Assembly: GCA_016718825.1 (NCBI GenBank)
Contig: JADKCL010000004.1
Location: 248,001 to 312,000, forward strand
Direction: 5' to 3'
DNA length: 64,000 bases
DNA from: Bacteroidota bacterium
GTDB taxonomy: Bacteria; Bacteroidota; Bacteroidia; J057; JADKCL01
Shown piece by piece: positions 1-8,178 of the stretch. The translations under genes and the position numbers were made by a program. Numbering within the stretch: the stretch's first letter is position 1; every line of letters starts with the position of its first letter. The notes beneath the pieces are model-generated. The model was not told where the DNA came from, searched no databases, and was given only the letters and a program-made list of their open reading frames with translations.

Positions 1-351
1 CAAACCTGGGAATTGTTGGGCATCGAAAAGTCGTCCAAACAATCCGAAGGATTGCTCCTCGAATCGGTGCGTCCGGGAACGGATGCCGCCATGTCGGGCC
101 TCGGCGACGACATGCTGATCCTCAAGGTTAATGGCAAGGATTTCAAAGACTTTGACGCTGCCAAGTTTTTTGCCGAATTCAAAAAAGCCAAGGAACTTGA
201 CCTCGAAGTGGCAAGCGAAGCGGGAATGGAAACTGTCAAAGTGACATGGACAGGCACTTGGGTGCCCAAAACCTATGCGCTTGCCGTGAGCAAATCCGCC
301 AAACCTGAACAATCGGCCTTGCTGGAAGGCTGGCTGAAATCAAGGCAATAA
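1..351 (+). CDS. C-terminal end of a PDZ-domain protein, probably an M61-type aminopeptidase (5' end outside window)
   Basis: The reading frame is open from base 1 to the TAA at 349-351, so this is the tail of a gene that starts before the window. The visible 116 residues hold a PDZ-like fold: an ExSVRPGTDAAMSGL stretch followed by GDDMLILKVNGKDF, the usual carboxylate-loop and strand pattern of protease PDZ domains. In Bacteroidota, a C-terminal PDZ of this kind with a short basic tail is common in M61 glycyl aminopeptidase-like proteins, but the catalytic domain is not visible, so the family is inferred. The gene converges on the DUF1573 gene and shares a bidirectional terminator with it. 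Confidence 0.6.
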   Translation, partial: QTWELLGIEKSSKQSEGLLLESVRPGTDAAMSGLGDDMLILKVNGKDFKDFDAAKFFAEFKKAKELDLEVASEAGMETVKVTWTGTWVPKTYALAVSKSAKPEQSALLEGWLKSRQ

Positions 352-352
352 A

Positions 353-400
353 AAAAGTTCGGGGATGGCACTCAAAACTGAATGCCATCCCCGAACTTTT
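353..400. terminator. Bidirectional intrinsic terminator
   Basis: Two perfect 18-base arms (353-370 and 383-400) enclose a 12-base loop. The stem is GC-rich in the middle and ends in A-run/T-run on both sides, so it can serve both the gene ending at 351 and the DUF1573 gene ending at 413 on the other strand. Confidence 0.85.
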
Positions 401-412
401 ATTTCAGATCAA

Positions 413-1138
413 TCAGTGCTGATGACCGTCGCCGGGCGTATGCGCTGGTGCTGCGCCATCGGTTGGCGGTGCAATCACAACGCCGGTAAAGGTAAGGCGC
501 TCCAAGTGCTCGACGGTATTCAAGGTGATGGTGATGTTTTTCAACTGATCGCCGACTTTGCCGGTGCTGTTAAATTGGGCTTCGATTTCGCCAGTTTGCT
601 GAGGCGCAATCGGCTCCTTAGGCCAATTGATCGCGGTGCAACCGCAAGAAGGCTTCACATTTTCGAGCACCAAGGGATTGGCACCTGTGTTGGTGAATTT
701 GAACTTGTGGGTGACCGTTTCGCCCTGCTTGATCTGACCAAAATCGAAGGTTGTTTCTTCAAATTTGATGGTGGTGACGGGAATGGCCGGTGCGGCTTCT
801 TCGGCTACCGGGGCATTGGGTGTGAAGCTCACGCCTGCGGGAGTGGTTGCATCATCCGTGCGAACGGCTGCGGGCGCTGTGGGCGTGACGGCGGGTGCTG
901 CAGCTGCATTTTTGGCAGCCGCGGCGACTTCGGCAGGTGTCATTTCGGAGGCTGGTTTCTGCGCAGAAGGTGTGGCGGAAACAGCTTTGGTGTTCTTGGC
1001 GGCCGCTTTGCGCTTGGTTTTGGTGGTTTTTGTGGTCTTTGTCGCTTGATCCGCGACGGCCGACGAGGTTTGGGCAATGGCCGTCACCGAAATCAGGAGC
1101 GCCATCAGCAGCAAGGAGGTACGTAGGATATTTTTCAT
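413..1138 (-). CDS. DUF1573 domain protein, secreted
   Basis: 241 residues with an N-terminal signal peptide (MKNILRTSLLLMALLISVTA then AIAQ), a long Ala/Thr/Lys/Pro-rich linker (about residues 25-120), and a C-terminal DUF1573 domain. The domain shows the family hallmarks: FDFGxIKQGETVxHxFKFxNTG and the conserved PSCGCTA. DUF1573 is an Ig-like, ASH/MSP-related beta fold widespread in Bacteroidota envelopes; its biochemical role is unknown. The low-complexity linker suggests a tethered or extended periplasmic protein. A well-formed Bacteroidota promoter lies just upstream (1174-1206), so it is probably transcribed alone. Confidence 0.85.
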   Translation of the reverse strand: MKNILRTSLLLMALLISVTAIAQTSSAVADQATKTTKTTKTKRKAAAKNTKAVSATPSAQKPASEMTPAEVAAAAKNAAAAPAVTPTAPAAVRTDDATTPAGVSFTPNAPVAEEAAPAIPVTTIKFEETTFDFGQIKQGETVTHKFKFTNTGANPLVLENVKPSCGCTAINWPKEPIAPQQTGEIEAQFNSTGKVGDQLKNITITLNTVEHLERLTFTGVVIAPPTDGAAPAHTPGDGHQH

Positions 1139-1173
1139 TGTATTCTCTATGTTAATTGAATCAAATTGAAGTT

Positions 1174-1206
1174 GAAAGATACGAATTCGGTTCGGAGGTT
1201 TGCAAA
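1174..1206 (-). promoter_or_regulatory. Bacteroidota-type promoter of the DUF1573 gene
   Basis: On the minus strand, TTTG (1206-1203) is followed after 21 bases by TATCTTTC (1181-1174), close to the Bacteroidota sigma consensus TTTG-N20-TAnnTTTG. The start codon at 1138 is about 36 bases downstream. Confidence 0.5.
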
Positions 1207-1260
1207 AACTGGGCCAATTTCTGTCACGTAGGGGCTATCTGCGAATGCTTTCAAATTTTG

Positions 1261-1322
1261 CCACGAAGACACGAAGGCACAAAGTCAAGCAGCATTTCTT
1301 CGTGCCTTTGTGTCTTTGTGGC
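1261..1322. repeat. Intergenic dispersed repeat (CACGAAGGCACAAAG family), imperfect palindrome
   Basis: Left arm 1261-1284 (ccacgaagacacgaaggc...) and right arm 1299-1322 are near reverse complements. Related copies lie at 4857-4921 and 16665-16735, each beside a gene 3' end. No coding capacity. Confidence 0.7.
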
Positions 1323-1338
1323 CAGAAAAACGCAACAA

Positions 1339-2103
1339 TTACATCCCAAATACCCGCAAAGCCGTGGCACTTGTGACCCGGGCGACCTCGGCGAGGCTCA
1401 CTTCCTTGACTTCGGAAAGTTTCCTGGCTATCAAGGGGATATAGCTGCTTTCATTGCGTTTGCCACGGTGCGGCACCGGCGGCAGATAAGGCGAATCCGT
1501 TTCCAAAACCAAGGCCTCCAACGGAATCTCCTTTAATACTGCCGGCAAGTCGCTGGTTTTGTACGTCAAAACGCCGCCGATCCCCATCACAAAACCGAGG
1601 TCCTGTACCTGCTTCGCATGCTCCACGGTTCCGGTAAAGCAATGGAAAATGCCTTTGAGGCGCCCATCCTGCCCTTCCCGGACCAATTCGATGACATCGT
1701 CCATGCTGTCGCGACAATGCAGTATCAACGGCAGATTTTTGGCTTTTGCCCATTCGATTTGAAGGCGAAGGGCCGCTTTTTGCTGCGGTATAAAGGTTTT
1801 GTCCCAATAATAATCCAAACCGCATTCGCCGACGCCGACATAGCCGCCCCGGTCCCATTCCTTTTCCATCGCCGCCAAAACATCCGCCCAATCCTCCCCG
1901 ACCGAACCCGGATGCAGGCCCATCATCGGAAAAAAGAAGCTGCGGTCCCGGTCGGCCACGGCATTCATCTCTGCAATCGAGGGCAGGTCGATGTTGGGCA
2001 GGAAAACATGGGACAACACTTCCTTGGCCCGTTTCACGGCCTCGTCCAAATCGCCCTTGAATTGCTTGGAATACAAGTGCGAATGCGTATCAATCATTTT
2101 CAT
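1339..2103 (-). CDS. tatD: TatD family metal-dependent hydrolase (DNase)
   Basis: About 254 residues from the ATG at 2103; a longer open frame exists upstream, but MIDTHSHLY is the standard TatD N terminus. Metal-site motifs are visible: DTHSHL near the start, GVGECGLDYYW (the metal-bridging Glu), LILHCRDS, IFHCFTG and the closing ETDSPYLPP. The fold is a TIM-barrel amidohydrolase; characterised members act as 3'-5' exonucleases or DNases in DNA repair or turnover, in the cytoplasm. It starts 2 bases after the stop of the preceding minus-strand gene (2106-2675), which indicates an operon. Confidence 0.9.
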   Translation of the reverse strand: MKMIDTHSHLYSKQFKGDLDEAVKRAKEVLSHVFLPNIDLPSIAEMNAVADRDRSFFFPMMGLHPGSVGEDWADVLAAMEKEWDRGGYVGVGECGLDYYWDKTFIPQQKAALRLQIEWAKAKNLPLILHCRDSMDDVIELVREGQDGRLKGIFHCFTGTVEHAKQVQDLGFVMGIGGVLTYKTSDLPAVLKEIPLEALVLETDSPYLPPVPHRGKRNESSYIPLIARKLSEVKEVSLAEVARVTSATALRVFGM

Positions 2104-2105
2104 TG

Positions 2106-2675
2106 TCAGAGTCTTGCGAGCAATTCGGCCTTTTTGCCTTCGTACTCGAGCATGGAAAGTTTGCCGTCTTGGAAGCGTTCGTAGAGTTGGTCGATCGTGC
2201 GCATCACCTCGTCGCGCAACAATAGCCAATCCAATGCTTGCCCTTCGAAGGCCTTGTATTTTTCAGGATCGGGCGCGGTTTCATTCGCTGCATCCTTGTC
2301 AAAATAGGCCAAATCGTCCATCACCTTGGCAATCGTCGCGGCCGCGTTTTCATCCCCGAGCTTGACCTTTTGGCTGTAGGTGCTGCCCATTCCCGAAATC
2401 ATGAAGTCGATGGTTTTCCCGTCTGCCTTGCAACTGCGCAGGGTTTCGAGGTCAAACATTCCGCCGTCGTAGAAGCATTTGGTATCCGTGACAATCAGGT
2501 AGGTACTGCCCCAAAATCCGGTTTCCACGTACATCGCGATCACCTCGCTCGGCTGTTTGACGCGGTTTTCCTTCATCAAAATTTTGCCGAGTTTGGTGGC
2601 AGGCAACCTCGGGGCGACAAAAAGGCCGATGTCTTCGTTGTGAGGGAACTTCCGTTTGATGAATTCGCGGTACAT
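2106..2675 (-). CDS. Hypothetical protein with SHOCT-like C terminus
   Basis: 189 residues from the ATG at 2675. The N-terminal two thirds is a predicted beta-rich region (AMYVETGFWGSTYLIVTDTKCFYDGG looks like a PH-like or lipid-binding fold, split here by judgement). The last 30 residues, IDQLYERFQDGKLSMLEYEGKK..., match the SHOCT pattern: a short helical hairpin with a central G and a conserved EYExKK, often an oligomerisation tail. It carries no signal peptide or membrane segment. It is the first gene of a two-gene unit with tatD. Function is not recognised. Confidence 0.7.
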   Translation of the reverse strand: MYREFIKRKFPHNEDIGLFVAPRLPATKLGKILMKENRVKQPSEVIAMYVETGFWGSTYLIVTDTKCFYDGGMFDLETLRSCKADGKTIDFMISGMGSTYSQKVKLGDENAAATIAKVMDDLAYFDKDAANETAPDPEKYKAFEGQALDWLLLRDEVMRTIDQLYERFQDGKLSMLEYEGKKAELLARL

Positions 2676-2695
2676 AAGGGACAAAATTTGATGGA

Positions 2696-2726
2696 CAAAG
2701 TTGCGGAAAGGCAGGGCAAAACACAA
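2696..2726 (-). promoter_or_regulatory. Possible promoter of the SHOCT-like gene/tatD operon
   Basis: Minus strand TTG (2726-2724), 20 bases, then CAACTTTG (2703-2696): one mismatch to TAnnTTTG. It lies about 20 bases before the ATG at 2675. Confidence 0.35.
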
Positions 2727-2870
2727 GGTTGTGCAAGTTTAGAGGCATTTTCAGGACGAATGAAAAGCGATGTGGGAAAAATCATCGTCGGAAAATCCAT
2801 CCATTTACCGAAATTCATCGGCTGAAGCCGACATTTCGCTCTGGTCTGCTGTTTTACCCGTAAAGTCACA

Positions 2871-3653
2871 ATGCGCAATCTGGCCAACATTGGTTTTGAG
2901 GCACATAGCTTGGAAGAATTTCAGGCTTTGGCAGAGATGGTCTACCGCAAAGGTAAAGCCTTTAGGGCGGGCCGCAACCAATACTATTGTTTTCAAGATC
3001 CCTCCGGCGGCGAATTGTGGGTTCAAATCGACAGCGACGAACAAATCGCGGGGATGAATTGCCATTTCCATTCCTCCAATGCCATCGAAGTCGAGCTCCT
3101 GCATGCCCAAGGTTACGAGGAACGTCCGCTCGACGGCACATTTGAGGCGCGCGCGTTACATGCGGATGCAGGTACTCCCGCATCCGCACCGCATCCGATC
3201 TTCGCCTTCGACCTGCCCGACGCCCACCTCGTGCCGCATGTGCTCCTGCCCGCCAAGGCGAGCGTGCAACTCGTCGGCTTCGCCCGCGATGTGCACGTGT
3301 ACGAAAACGTCGAAGACTACCGCAAAGCCCATCCCGGCAAGCCGCTCGAAGGTCTGCGCCCCATCGAGCAAGACCGTGCCCACAACGAACGCATTTCCTC
3401 CTTGATGCGCCTCGACGGGATCGTCGTCCATGCCGCCCATAAACGCAACCACCATACCCAACAGGAATTTTACTGGCTGGAAATCAAGACCGTATTCGGC
3501 AACATCGACGTAGTCGTCGCCAACCGATCGCTGCCGTTCGTTCCGCAACAAGGCCAAGTCTTCGACGGCGAAGTCCGGCTCACCGGCCGCGTCCAAATCA
3601 AAGATGCCCACGCCCAAAAACCGGGACTGATTGAGCGAATGTTCTGGAGATGA
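2871..3653 (+). CDS. Hypothetical protein, cytoplasmic
   Basis: 260 residues, no signal peptide or membrane helix. The N-terminal about 85 residues (MRNLANIGFEAHSLEEFQAL...RNQYYCFQDPSGGELWVQID) resemble a single glyoxalase/VOC-type beta-alpha-beta module, with the DPSG-E-W loop common in such folds. The remainder is a beta-rich domain ending LTGRVQIKD...GLIERMFWR that resembles an OB-like barrel. The assignment is only structural impression; the family is not recognised. Divergent from the operon at 1339-2675; the 195 bases between carry both promoters. Confidence 0.65.
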   Translation: MRNLANIGFEAHSLEEFQALAEMVYRKGKAFRAGRNQYYCFQDPSGGELWVQIDSDEQIAGMNCHFHSSNAIEVELLHAQGYEERPLDGTFEARALHADAGTPASAPHPIFAFDLPDAHLVPHVLLPAKASVQLVGFARDVHVYENVEDYRKAHPGKPLEGLRPIEQDRAHNERISSLMRLDGIVVHAAHKRNHHTQQEFYWLEIKTVFGNIDVVVANRSLPFVPQQGQVFDGEVRLTGRVQIKDAHAQKPGLIERMFWR

Positions 3654-3660
3654 GCGTGTT

Positions 3661-3812
3661 GTCTGAATCAGAATTCTCAGAATTTACCGAATTCTCAGAA
3701 TCAGCCTTTCTGAATCAGAATTTACAGAATTCCCGGAATTTACAGAATGGCGCTCACGCTAGCCTTCCCATTTTGGAAATTCTGCAAATTCTGTAAATTC
3801 TGATCTAGATTC
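3661..3812. repeat. AT-rich intergenic repeat built of GAATTCTCAGAATTTA-like units
   Basis: Between two convergent genes lie about eight iterations of a 10-14 base unit alternating 'cagaatt' and 'aattctg' words, in both orientations, so the block can fold on itself. No coding capacity. Similar words are common in intergenic regions of unrelated environmental bacteria. Confidence 0.7.
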
Positions 3813-3818
3813 TGCCCC

Positions 3819-4709
3819 CTAGTGGCGTGGTCTGTACACAAAAAAACCGTTCACCTTGCCGGCGCGGCTGCGCATGTACATTTCGAGGTCTTGGCCGACG
3901 ACGACTTTGTCGTAGAGTTGGGAAGCGTGGTTGAGCTTGGGTTCGCCGTCTTCCACGGTGACGATGCCGCAGTGGCTCACATCGAGACCGGGTTCCGAGG
4001 AGGCGAAGGCGATGATGTCACCGTCTTTGGCCATCGGATAGTACATTTCCCGGTTTGCCGCCGGATAGAAGTACCTTGGGGTCTTGTTCAGGACCGTTTC
4101 ATAGCTTTTGTGCTGCGCGCTCGTGGACAATTCGCCGTAGATGCCGGTGTTTTGGGTGATGTAATCGATCTTTTTCTTGAAGGGGAATCCATTCGCCAGC
4201 GCGACATTGAAGGCCAATCCGCTGCGGTCGAGTTCCTCCAAGGCCTGGGTAAAATAATGGATGCGGTGTTCAATGCCGCAGTTTTCGCCCCCGAAGTAGC
4301 GGATGCGGTTCAGGTTCTTGCAAAAGACATCGAAGGGTTTGCTCGCCTTGGGCACCTTGTTGCTCTGCACCTCAAACAGCGAATAGGACAAGGCCCACCA
4401 TGTCTCCACAAAGGTCACACAATCAAAGCTTTGGAAGTTCACCAGGGTCTTGTCGCTCGGGCAACCCGCGCCACCGGAACCGTAGGGAATCCCCTTGAAC
4501 TTCGGCAGAAGTTTGCTCGTGAGCTCTTCGTAAAAAAAGTAGCCCATCCCCTTCCCTTCCTGATACAAGGATTCGAATTTGGCCATCGACCCATTGACCA
4601 CATAGTGGTTGCTCGGCGGAACCGGACCTGCACCCGCAGAGCCGCCCGAGGCGTAGGAGACGAAAGCAAACAGACTGAAAACCAACGCGCAAAGCAAGAT
4701 GCGTGTCAT
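3819..4709 (-). CDS. DUF1460 family protein, N-acetylmuramoyl-L-alanine amidase-like
   Basis: About 296 residues from the ATG at 4709 (a TTG six codons upstream is less likely because the ATG begins a clean signal peptide, MTRILLCALVFSLFAFVSYA). The DUF1460 hallmarks are present: IPYGSGGAGCPSDK, the catalytic-Cys motif SFDCVTFVET, NRIRYFGG, IHYFTQAL, DGDIIAFAS, and the His-containing DVSHCGIV followed by LNHAS. Family members are NlpC/P60-like cysteine hydrolases that cut peptidoglycan stem peptides or muropeptides; a periplasmic role is expected. It stands alone between two repeat blocks. Confidence 0.85.
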   Translation of the reverse strand: MTRILLCALVFSLFAFVSYASGGSAGAGPVPPSNHYVVNGSMAKFESLYQEGKGMGYFFYEELTSKLLPKFKGIPYGSGGAGCPSDKTLVNFQSFDCVTFVETWWALSYSLFEVQSNKVPKASKPFDVFCKNLNRIRYFGGENCGIEHRIHYFTQALEELDRSGLAFNVALANGFPFKKKIDYITQNTGIYGELSTSAQHKSYETVLNKTPRYFYPAANREMYYPMAKDGDIIAFASSEPGLDVSHCGIVTVEDGEPKLNHASQLYDKVVVGQDLEMYMRSRAGKVNGFFVYRPRH

Positions 4710-4856
4710 AAGCCCTTTTCCCAAATAAGCATTAATCCCAAAATTTCCCGGCCCAGCAAAGCCGTTCTTTCTTCCAAACTAAGCTCAAGTTAAGGAGTAC
4801 CTGTGAATTCTGCAACTGTTTTCCTTTGGATTCTTGCCACCCTCCTTCGGCGGACG

Positions 4857-4921
4857 CGGCGAAGACACAAAGGCACGTAGAAAATGCTGCCTGACTTTGT
4901 GTCTTCGTGACTTCGTGGCCA
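4857..4921. repeat. Second copy of the CACGAAG/CACAAAG intergenic repeat
   Basis: gcgaagacacaaaggcacg (left) and gtgtcttcgtgacttcgtgg (right) form an imperfect palindrome that matches the copy at 1261-1322. The interval 4710-4932 otherwise shows no gene. Confidence 0.6.
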
Positions 4922-4932
4922 AACAAGAAACC

Positions 4933-7137
4933 CTACAAATTGAACCAATAATTCAATTTCAGCACGACGGCGCGGTTCTTGACGCTGATGCCGGGCATGT
5001 TGTAGTTGTCGGTCAATACAAGGTAAAGGTCACTCATCGGCTTGAAGCGCCATTGCAACCTTGCATTGATGTTGAAATTTTGCGTCTGCGTATTAAACTG
5101 AAAGAAAGTCGTGAAAAACAGGCTTCGCGTAAATGACAATTCGAAGCGAGGACTGATCAAACTCAAAAATACCGTCGTATCGGGCAGCACAATATAGTTT
5201 TCGTCGAAGTCAATCGAAAAAATCCCCCAAGGCTGCGCACGGAAACTGAGTGTGCCGCCAACATTTCCGCGCTGCCCATTGAAGTATCCCCCATAACTCG
5301 CCCGGGCAGTGTAGGTAAATTTCTTGCGGAAGTCGGATGCATATTCGATCGTGGCGTCGCGCCATGCATACCCCGTCGAATCGGCCAAGGGCGTCGCGCC
5401 CGTATTGCTCGGGTCAAATGAGTTTTGCAAAAACACGTAAGACTGCTTGGCGCCGACACCAAACTCCGCCCGGTTGCGCATCACGAAACTATAACCGAGG
5501 CTCGTCACGCGTTCGATACTTTGCCAGCTTTCATTGTCCCAATACCAGCTCGCATAAAACTCCGGACCATGGCTCAATACCGGTCCCTTTTTCGGATAAA
5601 ATTTGTAGGTGCCATTTGGTTCCAGCCTGAAATATTGCAGACGCGGCACAAATCCGACCTCTGCATTGTAGTTGCGGTCCACCCATTCATGGTTGTAGTG
5701 GAAGGTGAGAAATTGGTCGCTGTACATCATCCAGACGCCATTGGCACTCTCCTTCTTTTGTCTTTCAGGGCCGAATGAGCGGTGGTAAAATCCCTTTCCG
5801 CGCCAACGGTTGTCTTTGGAACCGTAATTGTAGTCCAAACCGCCCACCAAATTGTAGTCGGTAAAATCCGGACGTTTGCCGTTGAATCCGAGGCGGTTCA
5901 CCAACATGGCACCGACGCTGCTGCGGGCCAACACCTTCCGCTGAATGGACATCACACCATAATTTTGCCCCTGCAAACCCAAGGCCCCGATGCCCTCCGT
6001 TTGCATGTCCATCACGCCGATGCGCCAATTGGGATTGAGCTTGCCACTGAGCCTTGCACCGCCTAATATCGGCACCTCACGTCCCTGTGCCAAACCAATT
6101 CGCCGCGAAAAGAAGGGCCGTATCTGCGAAAACCCATTCTGTGCAAACAAGTCACTGTTCTCTATGAAAAACTGCCGACGTTCAGGAAAAAACAGGCTGA
6201 AACGGCTCAGATTCGTCACCTGTCGGTCCACTTCTACCTGCGAAAAATCCGGATTGACGGTCAAATCCAAATTCAAGGAAGAGGTGACCGCAATCTTCGC
6301 ATCGAGGCAAATATTGGGCTTAAATTGTTCGTCCCCTGCCTGATAATCGCCCGTGTACCTCCCCAAAACGTAGGGAATCAAGGACACATTCGGGCCAGAA
6401 CGCTTGGGCGGCTCGTCGAAGATCATCTCCCCCGTAAATGCAAGTGTCGCAACATTAAATGCTCTGGGGACTGGCACCCAGCAGCTGTTTTCATTGCATT
6501 TGAGGTTATTGCGGCTAAAGTTGATGCGCCAAGAATTTGCGCCCTCATTAAACCGCAATGTTTTGAAGGGAATGGCCATTTCGACCTCCCAACGGTCCTC
6601 ATATTGCGCAACTTCCGAATACCATTTATTGTCCCAATTGGTGGTCACACCAAACGAGCCACCATTCTCCAAAAGTCCCTCCCGCTGCACGCCAAGAGGC
6701 GAAACGGTAAAATTGAAACCATTCGTTTTGTCATTGAACGGATCAATATATACCCCAAATGCATCCGTCACCGGATAGGAAAAATCACGTTTGAGCGACT
6801 GCACAATATAGTCCCCCGCCTTGTCGTCCCAACAGACCGCCGAAATGTACAAAAACTGATCGTTGTAGGTCACGCGCACCTCCGTATGCGAGACCGCATC
6901 AGCCGTATCGTAAGGATATTGCTGCCAAAAATTCCGCGCTACTTCGGCGGATTTCCAGTCTGATTCCTCGATTTTCCCATCCACCTGAATCGGGGAAACG
7001 GCCTTGTGAATCCGAAGGCCCTTGGCAGGCTGCGCGACAGAATCCATCTGTGAATAGGCCCCCACAGGCGCAAAAAGGCATATCCACACGCCCAACAGGC
7101 GCACGACCCACGACATCAATTTCAATTTTGCTCTCAT
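4933..7137 (-). CDS. DUF5916 outer-membrane protein with N-terminal CBM9-like domain
   Basis: 734 residues from the ATG at 7137 (signal peptide MRAKLKLMSWVVRLLGVWIC... cleaved near AYSQ). Residues about 35-230 form a CBM9-like beta sandwich (IQVDGKIEESDWKSAEV, EVRVTYNDQFLYISAVCWD, DAFGVYIDPFNDKTNGFNF), followed by a long aromatic-rich DUF5916 beta barrel ending in LKLNYWFNL, an outer-membrane-type C-terminal strand. The motif FFPERRQFFIENSDLF is typical of the family. Such proteins are abundant in Bacteroidota outer membranes; substrate is unknown, perhaps a polysaccharide or glycoconjugate. Monocistronic by position. Confidence 0.85.
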   Translation of the reverse strand: MRAKLKLMSWVVRLLGVWICLFAPVGAYSQMDSVAQPAKGLRIHKAVSPIQVDGKIEESDWKSAEVARNFWQQYPYDTADAVSHTEVRVTYNDQFLYISAVCWDDKAGDYIVQSLKRDFSYPVTDAFGVYIDPFNDKTNGFNFTVSPLGVQREGLLENGGSFGVTTNWDNKWYSEVAQYEDRWEVEMAIPFKTLRFNEGANSWRINFSRNNLKCNENSCWVPVPRAFNVATLAFTGEMIFDEPPKRSGPNVSLIPYVLGRYTGDYQAGDEQFKPNICLDAKIAVTSSLNLDLTVNPDFSQVEVDRQVTNLSRFSLFFPERRQFFIENSDLFAQNGFSQIRPFFSRRIGLAQGREVPILGGARLSGKLNPNWRIGVMDMQTEGIGALGLQGQNYGVMSIQRKVLARSSVGAMLVNRLGFNGKRPDFTDYNLVGGLDYNYGSKDNRWRGKGFYHRSFGPERQKKESANGVWMMYSDQFLTFHYNHEWVDRNYNAEVGFVPRLQYFRLEPNGTYKFYPKKGPVLSHGPEFYASWYWDNESWQSIERVTSLGYSFVMRNRAEFGVGAKQSYVFLQNSFDPSNTGATPLADSTGYAWRDATIEYASDFRKKFTYTARASYGGYFNGQRGNVGGTLSFRAQPWGIFSIDFDENYIVLPDTTVFLSLISPRFELSFTRSLFFTTFFQFNTQTQNFNINARLQWRFKPMSDLYLVLTDNYNMPGISVKNRAVVLKLNYWFNL

Positions 7138-7313
7138 CGACAAGGCGAAGATAGCGCATTTGTGGATACTTGGCGGGGGCGGATGTTGCGGGAATTGGGG
7201 GGCTGGGCCACCCAAACCCCACTCACTCAAAAATTCCAACCATTCGCGCATCCCCAAGCACCAATCCAATGCCGCGGGCGCTACCTTCGCGGCATCAAAA
7301 AAACAGAAACAAA

Positions 7314-7859
7314 ATGAGCACAACATACTTCACAGCAGACACGCATTTCGGACACGAAAACATCATCAAATACACCAAAAGGCCTTTTGCTACTGCCAAT
7401 CATATGGATGAAATCCTGATTGCGAATTGGAATTCGGTGGTGGGGCCCGACGATGAGGTTTACCATTTGGGGGATTTTGCCTTGTGCAATGTCGAACCTT
7501 GCAAACGGATTTTGGACCGGTTGAATGGGAAGATCTACCTGATCAAGGGCAACCACGAGAAAACGGCACTTTCGATGCCCGACCGGTTTGAGTGGGTCAA
7601 AGATTACCATGAAATGTACCATCCGGATCCTGCAGGAAATGGCAAACAAATGATCGTATTGATGCATTACGCGATGCGCGTCTGGAACGCGTCGCACCAT
7701 GGATCCTGGCAATTGTATGGCCATAGCCACGGGACTTTGCCCGATGATCCGACGCTCCTCAGCATCGATGTCGGGGTGGATTGCCATGGTTATGCCCCGA
7801 TTTCGTTTCAGCAGATTCGGAAAATCATGGAACAGAAAACTTGGGTTAGACCGTTTTGA
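7314..7859 (+). CDS. Metallophosphoesterase (calcineurin-like, YfcE/MPPED-like phosphatase)
   Basis: 181 residues from the ATG at 7314; the open frame upstream is non-homologous. The two-metal phosphoesterase signature is complete: TADTHFGHENI (DxH), HLGDFAL (GD), LIKGNHEK (GNHE), MHYAMR (H) and YGHSHG (GHxH). This small subfamily, close in length to phage and bacterial DxHFGH-type hydrolases, acts in the cytoplasm on phosphomono- or diesters; the true substrate is not known. A TACCTTCG box at 7283-7290 may be its -7 element. The gene is followed by simple repeats. Confidence 0.85.
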   Translation: MSTTYFTADTHFGHENIIKYTKRPFATANHMDEILIANWNSVVGPDDEVYHLGDFALCNVEPCKRILDRLNGKIYLIKGNHEKTALSMPDRFEWVKDYHEMYHPDPAGNGKQMIVLMHYAMRVWNASHHGSWQLYGHSHGTLPDDPTLLSIDVGVDCHGYAPISFQQIRKIMEQKTWVRPF

Positions 7860-8178
7860 GTTCAGAGTTCAGAGTCAGCATTGGGCTGTGTTCGTGTTTG
7901 GGCTGATTGTGGAGAGTTGAGAGTTGAGAGTTACTCGTTAGTGGCTGCGTTTTATACGGCATATTTCTGCCTGAAGGCTTCCAACTTTACGACGCGCCCA
8001 GGAGCGATGTTAGCATCACCTTTGGCACTGGAATCGAGATGAGGCTGTGCGATCTCTACTTTTCTATACGAAAGACTTTCTGCCACTTTCCGAACGCTTT
8101 GCGGGCGGCGCCTGTCCCGCGAGCGGGGCGTTTAAACCGTCCGCAACAAAAAACCAATCCCCATTCGTAAATTGCGGC
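7858..8178. other. Intergenic stretch with simple repeats and a possible gene remnant
   Basis: Tandem gttcagagttcagag (7858-7875) and gagagttgagagttgagagtt (7911-7932) sit directly after a stop codon. Around 7955-8075 one frame reads YGIFLPEGFQLYDAPRSDV then SITFGTGIEMRLCDLYFS, which looks like a membrane-strand protein end, but no complete gene exists; it may be a relic. A copy of the GGCGCCTGTCCCGC repeat follows at 8106-8134. Confidence 0.4.
8106..8134. repeat. GGCGCCTGTCCCGC-N3-GCGGGGCG repeat, copy 1 of 3
   Basis: Short GC-rich element with a CCCGC/GCGGG hairpin followed by TTTAAA. Two further copies occur at 27677-27700 and 27792-27820, differing mainly in the three loop bases. Confidence 0.6.

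Noticed and set aside
365..1126. Long plus-strand open frame opposite the DUF1573 gene
   Set aside because: Composition is that of an antisense shadow; the minus strand has clear family motifs.
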